From Dyella jiangningensis (lineage in GTDB: Bacteria > Pseudomonadota > Gammaproteobacteria > Xanthomonadales > Rhodanobacteraceae), in NCBI RefSeq assembly GCF_003264855.1, contig NZ_NFZS01000004.1:1-64000 (forward strand): a stretch of 64,000 nt of DNA. The letters are read 5' to 3'. This document shows, one piece after another, positions 36,484-49,841 of the stretch. Each line of letters opens with the position of its first letter. Within the stretch, counting starts at the first letter, position 1. The notes under the pieces were generated by a model. The model was not told the origin of the DNA and did no database searches. It saw only the letters and a program-made list of their open reading frames with translations. The position numbers were made by a program, and so were the translations under genes.

Positions 36484-36959
36484 TTACCCGGCGTAGCGAA
36501 CGCCGGTGATTTCGTAGCGCTTGATGCCGTTGGGTGCCTTGAACTCGAAGCTGTCGCCTTCGCTCTTGCCGATCAGGGCACGAGCGATCGGCGAGGAAAC
36601 CGCAATCAAGCGCTGCTTGATGTCGGCTTCGAGGTCACCCACGATCTGGTAGGTCACGGCTTCGCCGCTTTCCTCGTCTTCCAGGTCGACGGTGGCACCG
36701 AACACCACGCGGGTACCGGCCGCCAGGCGGCTGACGTCGATGACTTCCGCGGTGGACAGCGCCGCTTCCAGCTCGGCGATGCGGCCTTCGATGAAGCTCT
36801 GCTGCTCACGCGCGGCGTGGTACTCGGCGTTCTCCTTGAGATCGCCGTGCGCACGCGCTTCCGCGATGGCCGCGATGATGCGCGGCCGATCGGAGGACTT
36901 CAGTTTTTCCAGCTCGCCGCGAAGACGCTCTGAACCCGTCTTGGTGATGGGAGCTCGAC

Positions 36960-36963
<4 letters not shown>
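36484..36963 (-). CDS. greA: Transcript cleavage factor GreA
   Basis: 159 residues, standard length. The N-terminal coiled coil contains [20 protein letters not shown] with the catalytic D and E at the tip, which enter the RNA polymerase secondary channel to stimulate cleavage of backtracked RNA. The C-terminal FKBP-like domain follows. The ATG overlaps the TGA of carB (ATGA), as in other Xanthomonadales and pseudomonads. Confidence 0.96.
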
Positions 36964-40180
<3,217 letters not shown>

Positions 40181-40188
<8 letters not shown>

Positions 40189-41317
40189 TCTTGCGGGCCT
40201 CCTCCATCAGGGCGGCGAAACGATCAAACAGGTAACCGATGTCGTGCGGACCGGGGCAGGCTTCCGGGTGACCCTGGAAGCAGAACGCCGGGCTGTCGGT
40301 GAGCTCGAAGCCCTGCAGCGTGCCGTCGAACAGCGAGGTATGCGTGACGCGCGCGTTAGCCGGCAGCGAGGCCGGGTCGACCGCAAAGCCGTGGTTCTGC
40401 GACGTGATCACCACGCGGCCGTCGTCCAGGTCCTTCACCGGATGGTTCGCGCCGTGGTGGCCGGTCTTCATCTTCAGCGTCTTCGCGCCGACGGCGAGGC
40501 CCATGATCTGGTGGCCGAGGCAGATACCGAACAGCGGGATCTTCGCGTCCAGGAACTGGCGCGTGGCTTCCACGGCGTAATCGCAGGCCGCCGGATCGCC
40601 AGGGCCGTTGGAGAGGAACACGCCGTCGGGCTTCATCGCCAGCACGTCGGCGGCCGGCGTCTGCGCGGGCACGACGGTGATGTCGCAGCCCTGCTCGGCC
40701 AGCAGGCGCAGGATGTTGTACTTCACGCCGTAGTCGTAGGCCACGACCTTGAAGCGTTTGGACGGCTGATTGAATTGGGTCTGGTCGAGGTCGTAGACGC
40801 CCTCGTTCCACTGGTACGACTCGCCGACGCTGACCACCTTGGCCAGGTCCATGCCGTTCAGACCGGGGAAGGCGCGTGCCTTGGCCAGTGCGGCCGCCTC
40901 GTCCACCGTCTCGCCGGCCACGATGCAGCCGTTGAGCGCGCCCTTGTCGCGCAGGATGCGGGTCAGGCGACGCGTGTCGATGCCAGCGATGGCCACGATG
41001 TTATGGCGCTTGAGGTAGTCGGGCAGGCTTTCGGTGCTGCGCCAGTTGCTGGCTCGACGCGGCACGTCACGCACAATCAGGCCGGCGGCATGCACGGTGT
41101 CGGACTCTTCGTCCTCGACGTTCACGCCGGTGTTGCCGATGTGCGGATAAGTAAGGGTGACGATCTGTTTGGCGTACGAGGGATCGGTGAGGATCTCCTG
41201 GTAGCCGGTCATGGCGGTGTTGAAAACCACCTCGCCGACGGTTTCACCAGTCGCGCCGACGGCGTAGCCGTGGAACACGCTGCCGTCTTCGAGGGCAAGC
41301 AGAGCAGGGATAGGCAT
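40181..41317 (-). CDS. carA: Carbamoyl-phosphate synthase small subunit (glutaminase)
   Basis: 378 residues from [17 protein letters not shown]. The N-terminal small-subunit domain ([21 protein letters not shown]) precedes a class I glutamine amidotransferase domain with SNGPGDP, the catalytic Cys in FGICLGHQ and the HPE of the triad. It supplies ammonia from glutamine to CarB. Its end overlaps the carB start by 8 bases. The minus-strand leader contains a small GCTGC/GCAGC hairpin but no recognisable regulatory RNA. Confidence 0.96.
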
Positions 41318-41520
41318 GGGAGGACCGCCTTTTAGGTGCAGCAAAGTCCGCAAGCCGCTGCGAAGCAGCTTGTGGACCTTGGTCGAGGAACGTTTCAGGG
41401 CGGGTGCTAATGATAGGTGGAAGCGCCCTTTCTGTCCACCCGAAACCGCGGAAAATCTGCCTGTCGAAAGGCCTAACGGCGCAGCTCGCGAGCGTTACAC
41501 TAACCGCGCCCAGCTCCCAG

Positions 41521-42225
41521 ATGGACCTTATGAACACAGCCGCTCTGCTCGATCCTTCCCGACTCGACCGACCGGATACGGACGTACGGCTGGAGCCCTT
41601 CCCCTTCATGATCGCCCACGGCCAGCTGCCGGACGAGGCACGCGGTGAGCTGGAGCGCGATTTTCCGCGCTATGCGAGCGCGGGGTTCTTCCCCTACGAC
41701 CCCAGCGATTGCGGCCCGTCGGTCAACGCCCTGGTCGATCGCCTGAGCTCGCCGGAGTTCGCCAGCGCCATCGGCAGACGCCTGGGCATCCCGAACCTGG
41801 GCGACTACCCGACGCTGATCACCTTGTGTCGCTCGCTCAACAAGCGCCACGGCACCATCCACACCGACAGCAAGTCCAAGGTCGCCACCGCCCTGCTCTA
41901 TCTCAACAACCTGTGGCCGGACACCAGCGACGGCTGCCTGCGTTTCCTCGGCAGCATCGACAACATCGACAACATGGTCGCACCGGAGCTCAAGCCGCTG
42001 TACGGCGAGTTCGCCGTGTTCAAGCGCTGCGAGAACTCCTTCCACGGCCACCTGCCGTTCGAGGGCGAACGACGGGTGATCCAGGTGGCGTGGCTCACCA
42101 GCGAAGAGGAAAAGCTGCGCAAGACCAAGCGCGGCAAATTCTCCCGTGCCTTCAAGAAGCTGTTCGGATCGCTCGACCGCAAGCTTGGCGCGGGTCGCGA
42201 CCGGAATGCGGCGCACAAGGACTGA
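41521..42225 (+). CDS. 2OG-Fe(II) oxygenase superfamily protein
   Basis: 234 residues from MDLMNTAALLDPSRL, with an alternative ATG at 41530. The iron-binding triad is recognisable: HTDSKSKVATALLYLN (HxD) and the distal His in SFHGHLPF, with an Arg following in ERRVIQVAWL. It resembles the prolyl-hydroxylase-like 2OG oxygenases that sit in polysaccharide clusters. The C-terminus is very basic (KTKRGKFSRAFKKLFGSLDR), unusual for a soluble dioxygenase and possibly a membrane or nucleic-acid contact. It diverges from carA and converges on the exchanger gene. The substrate is unknown. Confidence 0.8.
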   Translation: MDLMNTAALLDPSRLDRPDTDVRLEPFPFMIAHGQLPDEARGELERDFPRYASAGFFPYDPSDCGPSVNALVDRLSSPEFASAIGRRLGIPNLGDYPTLITLCRSLNKRHGTIHTDSKSKVATALLYLNNLWPDTSDGCLRFLGSIDNIDNMVAPELKPLYGEFAVFKRCENSFHGHLPFEGERRVIQVAWLTSEEEKLRKTKRGKFSRAFKKLFGSLDRKLGAGRDRNAAHKD

Positions 42226-42315
42226 AGCGCGACCGGGTCCATACCGGTGCCGGTCAGCTCCCAACACGAATGACGAGGCAGGCGCCGGCGCTCGCGGCGC
42301 ACTGCCCTGGCTCAC

Positions 42316-43323
42316 TCAGGCCTGGCTGCCAAAATGCCAGGCGATGTAGCCGGCGAATACGCCATAGAGCAGCCCCACCGGCACCAGCCAGCGCGCATCG
42401 ACGCGTCCGCGGCGGAACAGCCACCACAGGTACACGATGGCCACGCCGGTGAGCACGCCTGCCACCATCAGCGGCGCATCGAACAGCCAAGGCGTGGCGA
42501 ACAGCGCAAGTGAACTGGGAATGGTCGCCTGTATCATCATGGCGCCGGAAATGTTGGCCAGGGCGAGCCGTTCCTTGCCCTGGCGCACCCAGATCAGCGC
42601 ATTCATGGTTTCCGGCAATTCGGTGGCGACCGGGCTCAGCACCAGCGCGACCAGATGTGGCGACAGCTGCAGCGCCACACCGATCGCCTCGATCTGCTTG
42701 ACGAAGGTATGCGAGGCAATGGCGATCACCAGCAGGGCCAGCACGGTCTGGGCGGATATCCACCACAGCGATGGATTTGCCGCCTTCGGTTGCAGCTTCA
42801 GCGGTTCGAGCACTTCTTCTTCGGGTGCGGTGTCGTCGCTCTTCAGCTCGCGCCAGACGTAGAGACCGTACGCCGCCAGGAACAGCACGCCCAGCCATGG
42901 CTTGAACGCAAACGCGATCAGGCCGAGCGAGCACTTCACCACGAAGATGGCCAGGAACCATGCCTGGTCGCGCGACAAGCGCCCATGCTCCACGCGCACC
43001 ATGTTGTCGTTGCGCCGCAAGCGCCGACGATTCATCCACAACGCCACGCCGACCACGGCATAGGCGATGGTGGCGAGCACCAAGGGGCCACCCAAGGCGG
43101 CGCCCACGCCGATATCCCGCTGTTCGGGCGTACGGCCCAGGATCACGGCCACGAAGGTGACCGCGCTTTCCGGCAAGGCCGTGCCGAACGCCGCGAGGAT
43201 CGTGCCGGTGGCGGTAGCGCCCAGGTTGAGTTTCTGGCCGAACCACTCCACGCCGTTCACGAAATACTCGCAGGCGAGATAGATCGCACCAGCCGAAAGC
43301 AGGAACAACAATGCGGTGAGCAT
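42316..43323 (-). CDS. Na+/Ca2+ exchanger family (CaCA) transporter, probably a Mn2+ exporter
   Basis: 335 residues starting MLTALLFLLSAGAIYLACEY. About ten hydrophobic segments and the two inverted alpha-repeats of the CaCA family are visible: GTILAAFGTALPESAVTFVA and LVALVLSPVATELPETMNAL. Family members exchange sodium or protons for calcium. The gene follows an apparent yybP-ykoY riboswitch, which senses Mn2+, so Mn2+ export is the more likely job here. An 11-bp hairpin ends 13 bases upstream of the ATG. The longer frame into the leader is rejected because it would run through the riboswitch. Confidence 0.85.
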   Translation of the reverse strand: MLTALLFLLSAGAIYLACEYFVNGVEWFGQKLNLGATATGTILAAFGTALPESAVTFVAVILGRTPEQRDIGVGAALGGPLVLATIAYAVVGVALWMNRRRLRRNDNMVRVEHGRLSRDQAWFLAIFVVKCSLGLIAFAFKPWLGVLFLAAYGLYVWRELKSDDTAPEEEVLEPLKLQPKAANPSLWWISAQTVLALLVIAIASHTFVKQIEAIGVALQLSPHLVALVLSPVATELPETMNALIWVRQGKERLALANISGAMMIQATIPSSLALFATPWLFDAPLMVAGVLTGVAIVYLWWLFRRGRVDARWLVPVGLLYGVFAGYIAWHFGSQA

Positions 43324-43335
43324 GCAATTTCCAAG

Positions 43336-43550
43336 GCCGGGCGAGCGGAAAACCATTGGCTCGACGACGCGAGCTCGCCCGGCAAAGGTGAGCGCGTCGC
43401 GGCCAAAGGTCTCGCCGGGCTGCCGACACCGAAGGTGTCGTTGACCATCCACGCCATGAAGCCGGGGCTTCAAGTCTGTTGACGCGGATTCCTCTGGAAT
43501 ACGCAGCCAGAAGGCTGCGCGGGGTGAGGATGGCTACTCCCCAATGACAA
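43336..43550 (-). ncRNA. yybP-ykoY manganese riboswitch with expression platform
   Basis: Read on the minus strand, the 5' segment TTGGGGAGTAGCC (43543-43531) matches the conserved GGGGAGUAG opening of yybP-ykoY, and the 3' segment GGCGAGACCTTTGG (43416-43403) matches its conserved GAGACC-UUU end. A GACACC-TTC-GGTGTC hairpin lies between them, at 43426-43440. Downstream, GCCGGGCGAGC (43383-43373) pairs perfectly with GCTCGCCCGGC (43346-43336), a platform hairpin close to the exchanger start. Class assignment is by motif recall, not covariance search. Confidence 0.78.
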
Positions 43551-43687
43551 CCCCTGCATTTTAGCGATCGCAGCCGGCACGGACAAGCGACATTTCGCGG
43601 GCGACCGGAGAGTTACGCCTGCGCCAAGGCTCGATCCCTGAGCGGCGGGGCTCCTGGCATGTCATCGATCCTCGCATCGCGTGCTGC

Positions 43688-44491
43688 TCAGCGCGAGGCA
43701 CGCTCGGTCAGCATGGTGTCGATGTCGTACTCGCCCGGTGGGCGGCCGCTGAGCCAGTGCGCGGCTTCCAGGGCGCCACGCGCAAAAATGGAGCGGTCGG
43801 TGGCGCGATGCGTAAGCTCGATGCGTTCGCCCTTCCCCATCAGCCATGCCTCGTGCTCGCCCACGACGTCGCCGCCGCGCACGACCGCGAAGCCGATCGT
43901 GCCGAGCGCACGCGGGCCGGTGCGTCCTTCACGCGAATACACGCCGCTTTCGGAAAGCGAGGTGCCACGCGCCTCCGCTGCGGCCTCACCCAGGGCTAGT
44001 GCGGTACCGGAGGGTGCGTCTTCCTTGCGGTTGTGATGCGCCTCGATGATGTCCAGATCCCAGCTCGGCAAGGTCGCCGCGGCCTCGCGCAACAGACGCG
44101 TGAGCACGGCCACGCCGAGGCTGAAGTTCGCCGAGCGCAGCAACGCCATGCGTTGCGAAGAGACGGCCAGACGCTGGCCAAAGGTGGGATCGAGCCCGGT
44201 GGTGCCGGTGACCAGCGCCACGCCGTGCGACTCGCAATAGGTCAGTGCCGCGGCAAGTCCCGCGGGGCCGCTGAAGTCGATCACGACGTCGAGGGCACCC
44301 GCGCCCGGCCAGCTGTTGGTATAGGTCGGCGCATCGTCACCGGGAAACACCGGCTGCCCTAGCAGGGCGGAATTCGCCGAGACCATGGCGGCCACCAGCA
44401 CGAAACGCTTGTCGCCCTTGACCAGCTGCACCAGCACCTGGCCCATGCGGCCGGTGGCGCCATTGATGGCTAGACGAACGGGATGGCTCAT
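43688..44491 (-). CDS. dapB: 4-hydroxy-tetrahydrodipicolinate reductase
   Basis: 267 residues. The N-terminal NADPH-binding motif LAINGATGRMGQVLVQL and the catalytic signature EAHHNRKEDAPSGTA with the paired His and the Lys are present. It acts in lysine and meso-diaminopimelate synthesis, supplying peptidoglycan. It lies 142 bases after dnaJ on the same strand; dnaJ-dapB-carAB order is typical for the group, here interrupted by the exchanger and oxygenase genes. Confidence 0.96.
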   Translation of the reverse strand: MSHPVRLAINGATGRMGQVLVQLVKGDKRFVLVAAMVSANSALLGQPVFPGDDAPTYTNSWPGAGALDVVIDFSGPAGLAAALTYCESHGVALVTGTTGLDPTFGQRLAVSSQRMALLRSANFSLGVAVLTRLLREAAATLPSWDLDIIEAHHNRKEDAPSGTALALGEAAAEARGTSLSESGVYSREGRTGPRALGTIGFAVVRGGDVVGEHEAWLMGKGERIELTHRATDRSIFARGALEAAHWLSGRPPGEYDIDTMLTERASR

Positions 44492-44633
44492 TCAGGACTC
44501 CGCGACCGGCGCAGCAGGACAGGAAGGGCGAGATGCTACCGCCTGCCGCCGGCGACGTACACGCATGGCCCGGACATGCGCGATGGCCCGGAGTTATCCA
44601 GGCCATCGGCTGCAAGGGCATTGCCGCAAGGAG

Positions 44634-45761
44634 TTACGAGGTGACGCGCGACCAGAACTGCTTCACGCCATCGACCCAGGTCTTGGCGCGCGGCGTGTGC
44701 TTGTCCGCTTCGCCACCAGCGAAGGTGGCTTCGAGCTGTTCGAACAGGTCGCGCTGCTGCTTGGTGAGGCGCACCGGCGTTTCCACCACGATTCGGCAGA
44801 TCAGGTCGCCCGTGCGATTGCTGCGCACCGACTTCACGCCGCGCCCGCGCAGGCGGAACATCTGCCCGGTCTGCGTTTCCGGCGGAATGCTGATCGGCAC
44901 TTCGCCTTCCAGCGTCGGCACCTGCAGCTCGGCACCCAGCGCCGCCTGAGAGAAACGAATCGGCAATTCGCAATGCAGGTCGTTGCCTTCGCGCTGGAAG
45001 ATGGCGTGCTCGCGCACGCGCACCTCCACGTAGAGATCGCCCGCCTCGGCGCCGCCGGGGCCGGCTTCGCCCTGGCCGGTAAGGCGGATGCGATCGCCGT
45101 TGTCCACGCCCGCCGGAATGTTCACCGACAGCGTGCGGGTTTCCTGCAACAGGCCTTCGCCGTCGCACTCCTTGCAGGGCTTCTCGATGGTCTGGCCACT
45201 GCCGCCGCAATGCGGGCACGCCTGCTGGATGGAAAAGATGCCGTTCTGCATGCGCACGCGGCCATGGCCTGCGCAGGTCTTGCAGGTGACGGTCTTGCCG
45301 TCGTCGGAGCCGGTGCCATTGCAGTGCTGGCAGTTCACCTGCGTGGGAATCTCGATCTTCTTCTCGACGCCGAACACGGCCTCTTCGAGATCGAGATCCA
45401 TGATGTAGCGAAGATCGGAACCGCGGCGCTGGCGACCACGCCCGCCGCCGCCCATGCCGAAGATGTCGCCGAAGATGTCACCGAAGATGTCGCCCATGTC
45501 GCCGAAACCGGCGCCACCGCGACCGCCCATGCCGTGCTCGAACGCGGCATGGCCGTGCTGGTCGTACATCGCGCGCTTCTGCGCGTCGGACAGCACTTCG
45601 TAGGCCTCCTTGGCCTCCTTGAACTTTTCCTGCGCATGCGGATCGTCCGGGCAACGGTCCGGGTGGTACTTCATCGCCAGCCGGCGGAAGGACTTCTTCA
45701 GCTCGACTTCGGTGACGGTGCGCTCGACACCCAGGACTTCGTAGTAATCACGCTTGCTCAT
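44634..45761 (-). CDS. dnaJ: Chaperone DnaJ (Hsp40)
   Basis: 375 residues from [15 protein letters not shown]; an in-frame ATG five codons upstream lies next to a hairpin. J domain with HPD in [11 protein letters not shown], then a Gly/Phe-rich linker with a triple GDIF repeat, four CxxCxGxG zinc motifs ([32 protein letters not shown]), and the substrate-binding domain. It stimulates DnaK ATPase and delivers substrates. Encoded 131 bases after dnaK, with a terminator-like hairpin and a 12-bp inverted repeat between them. Confidence 0.97.
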   Translation of the reverse strand: MSKRDYYEVLGVERTVTEVELKKSFRRLAMKYHPDRCPDDPHAQEKFKEAKEAYEVLSDAQKRAMYDQHGHAAFEHGMGGRGGAGFGDMGDIFGDIFGDIFGMGGGGRGRQRRGSDLRYIMDLDLEEAVFGVEKKIEIPTQVNCQHCNGTGSDDGKTVTCKTCAGHGRVRMQNGIFSIQQACPHCGGSGQTIEKPCKECDGEGLLQETRTLSVNIPAGVDNGDRIRLTGQGEAGPGGAEAGDLYVEVRVREHAIFQREGNDLHCELPIRFSQAALGAELQVPTLEGEVPISIPPETQTGQMFRLRGRGVKSVRSNRTGDLICRIVVETPVRLTKQQRDLFEQLEATFAGGEADKHTPRAKTWVDGVKQFWSRVTS

Positions 45762-45773
45762 CGTTGCATCCGG

Positions 45774-45812
45774 CATGGATCGCTCTCTTGCACATGAATC
45801 GAGCGATCCATG
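45774..45812 (-). repeat. Perfect 12-bp inverted repeat just upstream of dnaJ
   Basis: CATGGATCGCTC at 45774-45785 is the exact complement of GAGCGATCCATG at 45801-45812, with a 15-base loop. In the mRNA the hairpin ends 12 bases before the dnaJ ATG, so it could mask the ribosome site. Confidence 0.7.
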
Positions 45813-45826
45813 TTCTTCTCAACAAA

Positions 45827-45862
45827 CAGCCCGCGCCGAGGACCAAACCCCGGCGCGGGCTG
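45827..45862 (-). terminator. Terminator-like hairpin between dnaK and dnaJ
   Basis: CAGCCCGCGCCG and CGGCGCGGGCTG form a 12-bp stem; on the minus strand it is followed by TTTGTTG. It lies 31 bases after the dnaK stop and probably makes dnaJ expression lower than dnaK. Confidence 0.75.
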
Positions 45863-45892
45863 CATCAGATCGGCAGCGCCGACCGGGCCATT

Positions 45893-47818
<1,926 letters not shown>

Positions 47819-47869
47819 GTTGTCTACTCCCTAAATTCTTAAGCGACCCCTCGGCCGCAACTGGTTTCC

Positions 47870-47898
47870 AGATGGGGCTCGCGGCTTTGCAACTCAAT
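47870..47898 (-). promoter_or_regulatory. Sigma-32-type heat-shock promoter for dnaK
   Basis: On the minus strand TTGAGTT (47897-47891) is followed after 13 bases by CCCCATCT (47877-47870), which matches the RpoH -10 consensus CCCCATNT. The start codon lies about 50 bases downstream. It would allow dnaK transcription independent of hrcA-grpE. Confidence 0.65.
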
Positions 47899-47976
47899 GC
47901 CGGCAAGCACTCCGATGCCTACGCCATCCATGCCGACGGGGTCGCCGTTCAGGCGTCCAAACCGCCGGCGATGGCG

Positions 47977-48510
47977 TCATTCCTTCGCGACCGCCACCAG
48001 AGCGGGACGCAACAGTCGATCATTCAGCACATAACCCTTCTGCAGCACGCTGACCACCGTGTTCGGCGCCGCGCCGGGGGCATCCACCATGCTCACCGCG
48101 TGGTGCTTCTCCGGATCCAGTGGCTGGCCGACCGGATCGACCTGGACCAGGCCGTTGTTCTCGGCGATCTTCAGCAACGACTTGAGCGTGAGGGCGATGC
48201 CTTCGCGCACGCTGGCCACGTCACCACCTTCCACCTGCAGGCCACGCTCGAGTCCGTCGTACACCGGCAGCAGCTCGTTCAGCAGCTTCTCGTTGGCGAA
48301 GCGGCGCGCCTGTTCCACATCGCGATGCAGGCGGCGACGCTGGTTCTCGATCTCGGCCTTCTCGCGCAGCACGGTGTCGCGCAGCTCCACGTTGCTGGCT
48401 TCCAGCTCCGCGATGCGCGCCTTCAGTGCCTCCAGTTCGGCGTTGGGGGCTTCGCCCTGTCCGCCGGCGCCCTGCGCCGCGTTCGACGTCGTTGGATCGT
48501 TGTTCTGCAT
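47977..48510 (-). CDS. grpE: Nucleotide exchange factor GrpE
   Basis: 177 residues. A low-complexity N-terminus precedes the long paired helix (ALKARIAELEASNVELRDTV) and the conserved core NQRRRLHRDVEQARRFANEK. The C-terminal beta domain has the family motif DPEKHHAVSMVDAPGAAPNT. It releases ADP from DnaK. Encoded between hrcA and dnaK, in the order typical for Xanthomonadales. Confidence 0.96.
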   Translation of the reverse strand: MQNNDPTTSNAAQGAGGQGEAPNAELEALKARIAELEASNVELRDTVLREKAEIENQRRRLHRDVEQARRFANEKLLNELLPVYDGLERGLQVEGGDVASVREGIALTLKSLLKIAENNGLVQVDPVGQPLDPEKHHAVSMVDAPGAAPNTVVSVLQKGYVLNDRLLRPALVAVAKE

Positions 48511-48596
48511 GAAATGACTCCAAGCCTCATCCGTGGCCGGCGCCCCTGGCGCCCGCCGTCAATTACCTGCGGGTAAAACCCCGCCTCCCGGGCGCG

Positions 48597-49649
48597 TTAT
48601 AAGGTCGTCGCGACGCGATTCAAGGCGTCGCTGAGCAATCCGGCCGTGGCCTGGACCACCGGGATCACCCGCTCGTAGGCCATCCGGGTCGGCCCGATCA
48701 CCCCGACAGCCCCCAGCACGCGCCCCTGGGCGCCATAGCTGGCGGTGACCACACTGCAGCCGTCGAGGGCGGCAAAACCCGACTCCTCGCCGATGAACAG
48801 ACGAACACCAGGGGCCTTGGCACAGACCTCCATCAGCTGCAGCAGCTCGTTTTTCTTCTGGAAGGCCTCGAACAGCTCGCGCAGGCGCTCCAGGTTGGCC
48901 AGCTCCGAATACCCCATGAGGTTGGTCTGGCCGCTGACCAGCACGTCGTCGCTCTCGCCCCCGGGCGCGAACGAGGCCGCCGCCAGCTCGACCGCGCTCG
49001 ACAGCAGCTGACGCAGCTCGCTGCTGGCCTCGCGCAGTTCCCGCAGCAAGTGGGCGCGGATGTCGTCTAGGCGCAGCCCGGCGAACTGGCTGTTGAGGTA
49101 GTTGGCGGCCTGCTCCAGTTCGCGGCCGTCCAGCGGCTTGGCCAACTGCACGATGCGGTTCTGCACCTGGTTGTCCGAGAACACCAGGATCACCAGCACG
49201 CGGGCATCGGGCAGCGCCACGAAATCAATATGGCGCAGCGGGAAATCAGCCTGCCGCGGCACCGTGACCACGCCGGCGAAGCGGGTCATCGCCGACAGCA
49301 GGGTCGAGACATTGCCCAGCAGGTCGCGGGTGGTGGTGGGCCCGGGCGGCAGTTCGCGGCGCAGGCGGGCCATCTCGTCCATCGGCAGCGGCTGCAATTC
49401 GATCAGGCTGTCCACGAACAGGCGCAGGCCACGGGGCGTCGGCACGCGGCCGGCCGAGGTATGCGGCGAGGCGACCAGGCCGGCGTCTTCGAGGTCGGCC
49501 ATGATGTTGCGGATGGTGGCCGGACTGACGTCCAGGCCGGAGGAGCGCGACAGCGTGCGCGACCCCACGGGCTCGCCGTCGGCGAGGTATTGGGCAATCA
49601 ATGTGCGCAACAGGCGGCGTGCGCGGGCATCGAGATCGGCGGCGGGCAT
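48597..49649 (-). CDS. hrcA: Heat-inducible transcription repressor HrcA
   Basis: 350 residues. The N-terminal winged helix is visible in ARRLLRTLIAQYLADGEPVG and SGLDVSPATIRNIMADLEDA, and the C-terminal HrcA domain is complete with SVVTASYGAQGRVLGAVGVI. HrcA represses by binding CIRCE (inverted TTAGCACTC). No CIRCE was found upstream of hrcA, grpE or dnaK, so its target, probably groESL, lies elsewhere. First gene of the heat-shock cluster, divergent from recN. Confidence 0.96.
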   Translation of the reverse strand: MPAADLDARARRLLRTLIAQYLADGEPVGSRTLSRSSGLDVSPATIRNIMADLEDAGLVASPHTSAGRVPTPRGLRLFVDSLIELQPLPMDEMARLRRELPPGPTTTRDLLGNVSTLLSAMTRFAGVVTVPRQADFPLRHIDFVALPDARVLVILVFSDNQVQNRIVQLAKPLDGRELEQAANYLNSQFAGLRLDDIRAHLLRELREASSELRQLLSSAVELAAASFAPGGESDDVLVSGQTNLMGYSELANLERLRELFEAFQKKNELLQLMEVCAKAPGVRLFIGEESGFAALDGCSVVTASYGAQGRVLGAVGVIGPTRMAYERVIPVVQATAGLLSDALNRVATTL

Positions 49650-49676
49650 GCTGTAGCAATCCGTGAGACAGCAAAG

Positions 49677-49705
49677 AAATAAGGTCTGAGGGAAAAGTTT
49701 GCAAG
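49677..49705 (-). promoter_or_regulatory. Candidate sigma-32 promoter of hrcA
   Basis: On the minus strand CTTGCAA (49705-49699) and CCTTATTT (49684-49677) are separated by 14 bases. The match to the RpoH consensus is partial (one and two mismatches), and it lies 28 bases before the start codon. Confidence 0.45.
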
Positions 49706-49841
49706 AAAGGGGATGGGGAAGCGGGCAACGGGGTGCCGAAAGCGGATGCCCGCACCGGCTGGTCGCCGGAGCGTGCGCCCCTACTACCCGTTCCCCGCCC
49801 CCTGCCCCTTACAATCCCCCGACTTCACCACGCCCTCGCCC

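Noticed and set aside
48511-49720. CIRCE element for HrcA
   Set aside because: Looked for inverted TTAGCACTC/GAGTGCTAA around hrcA and grpE; nothing resembling it was seen.
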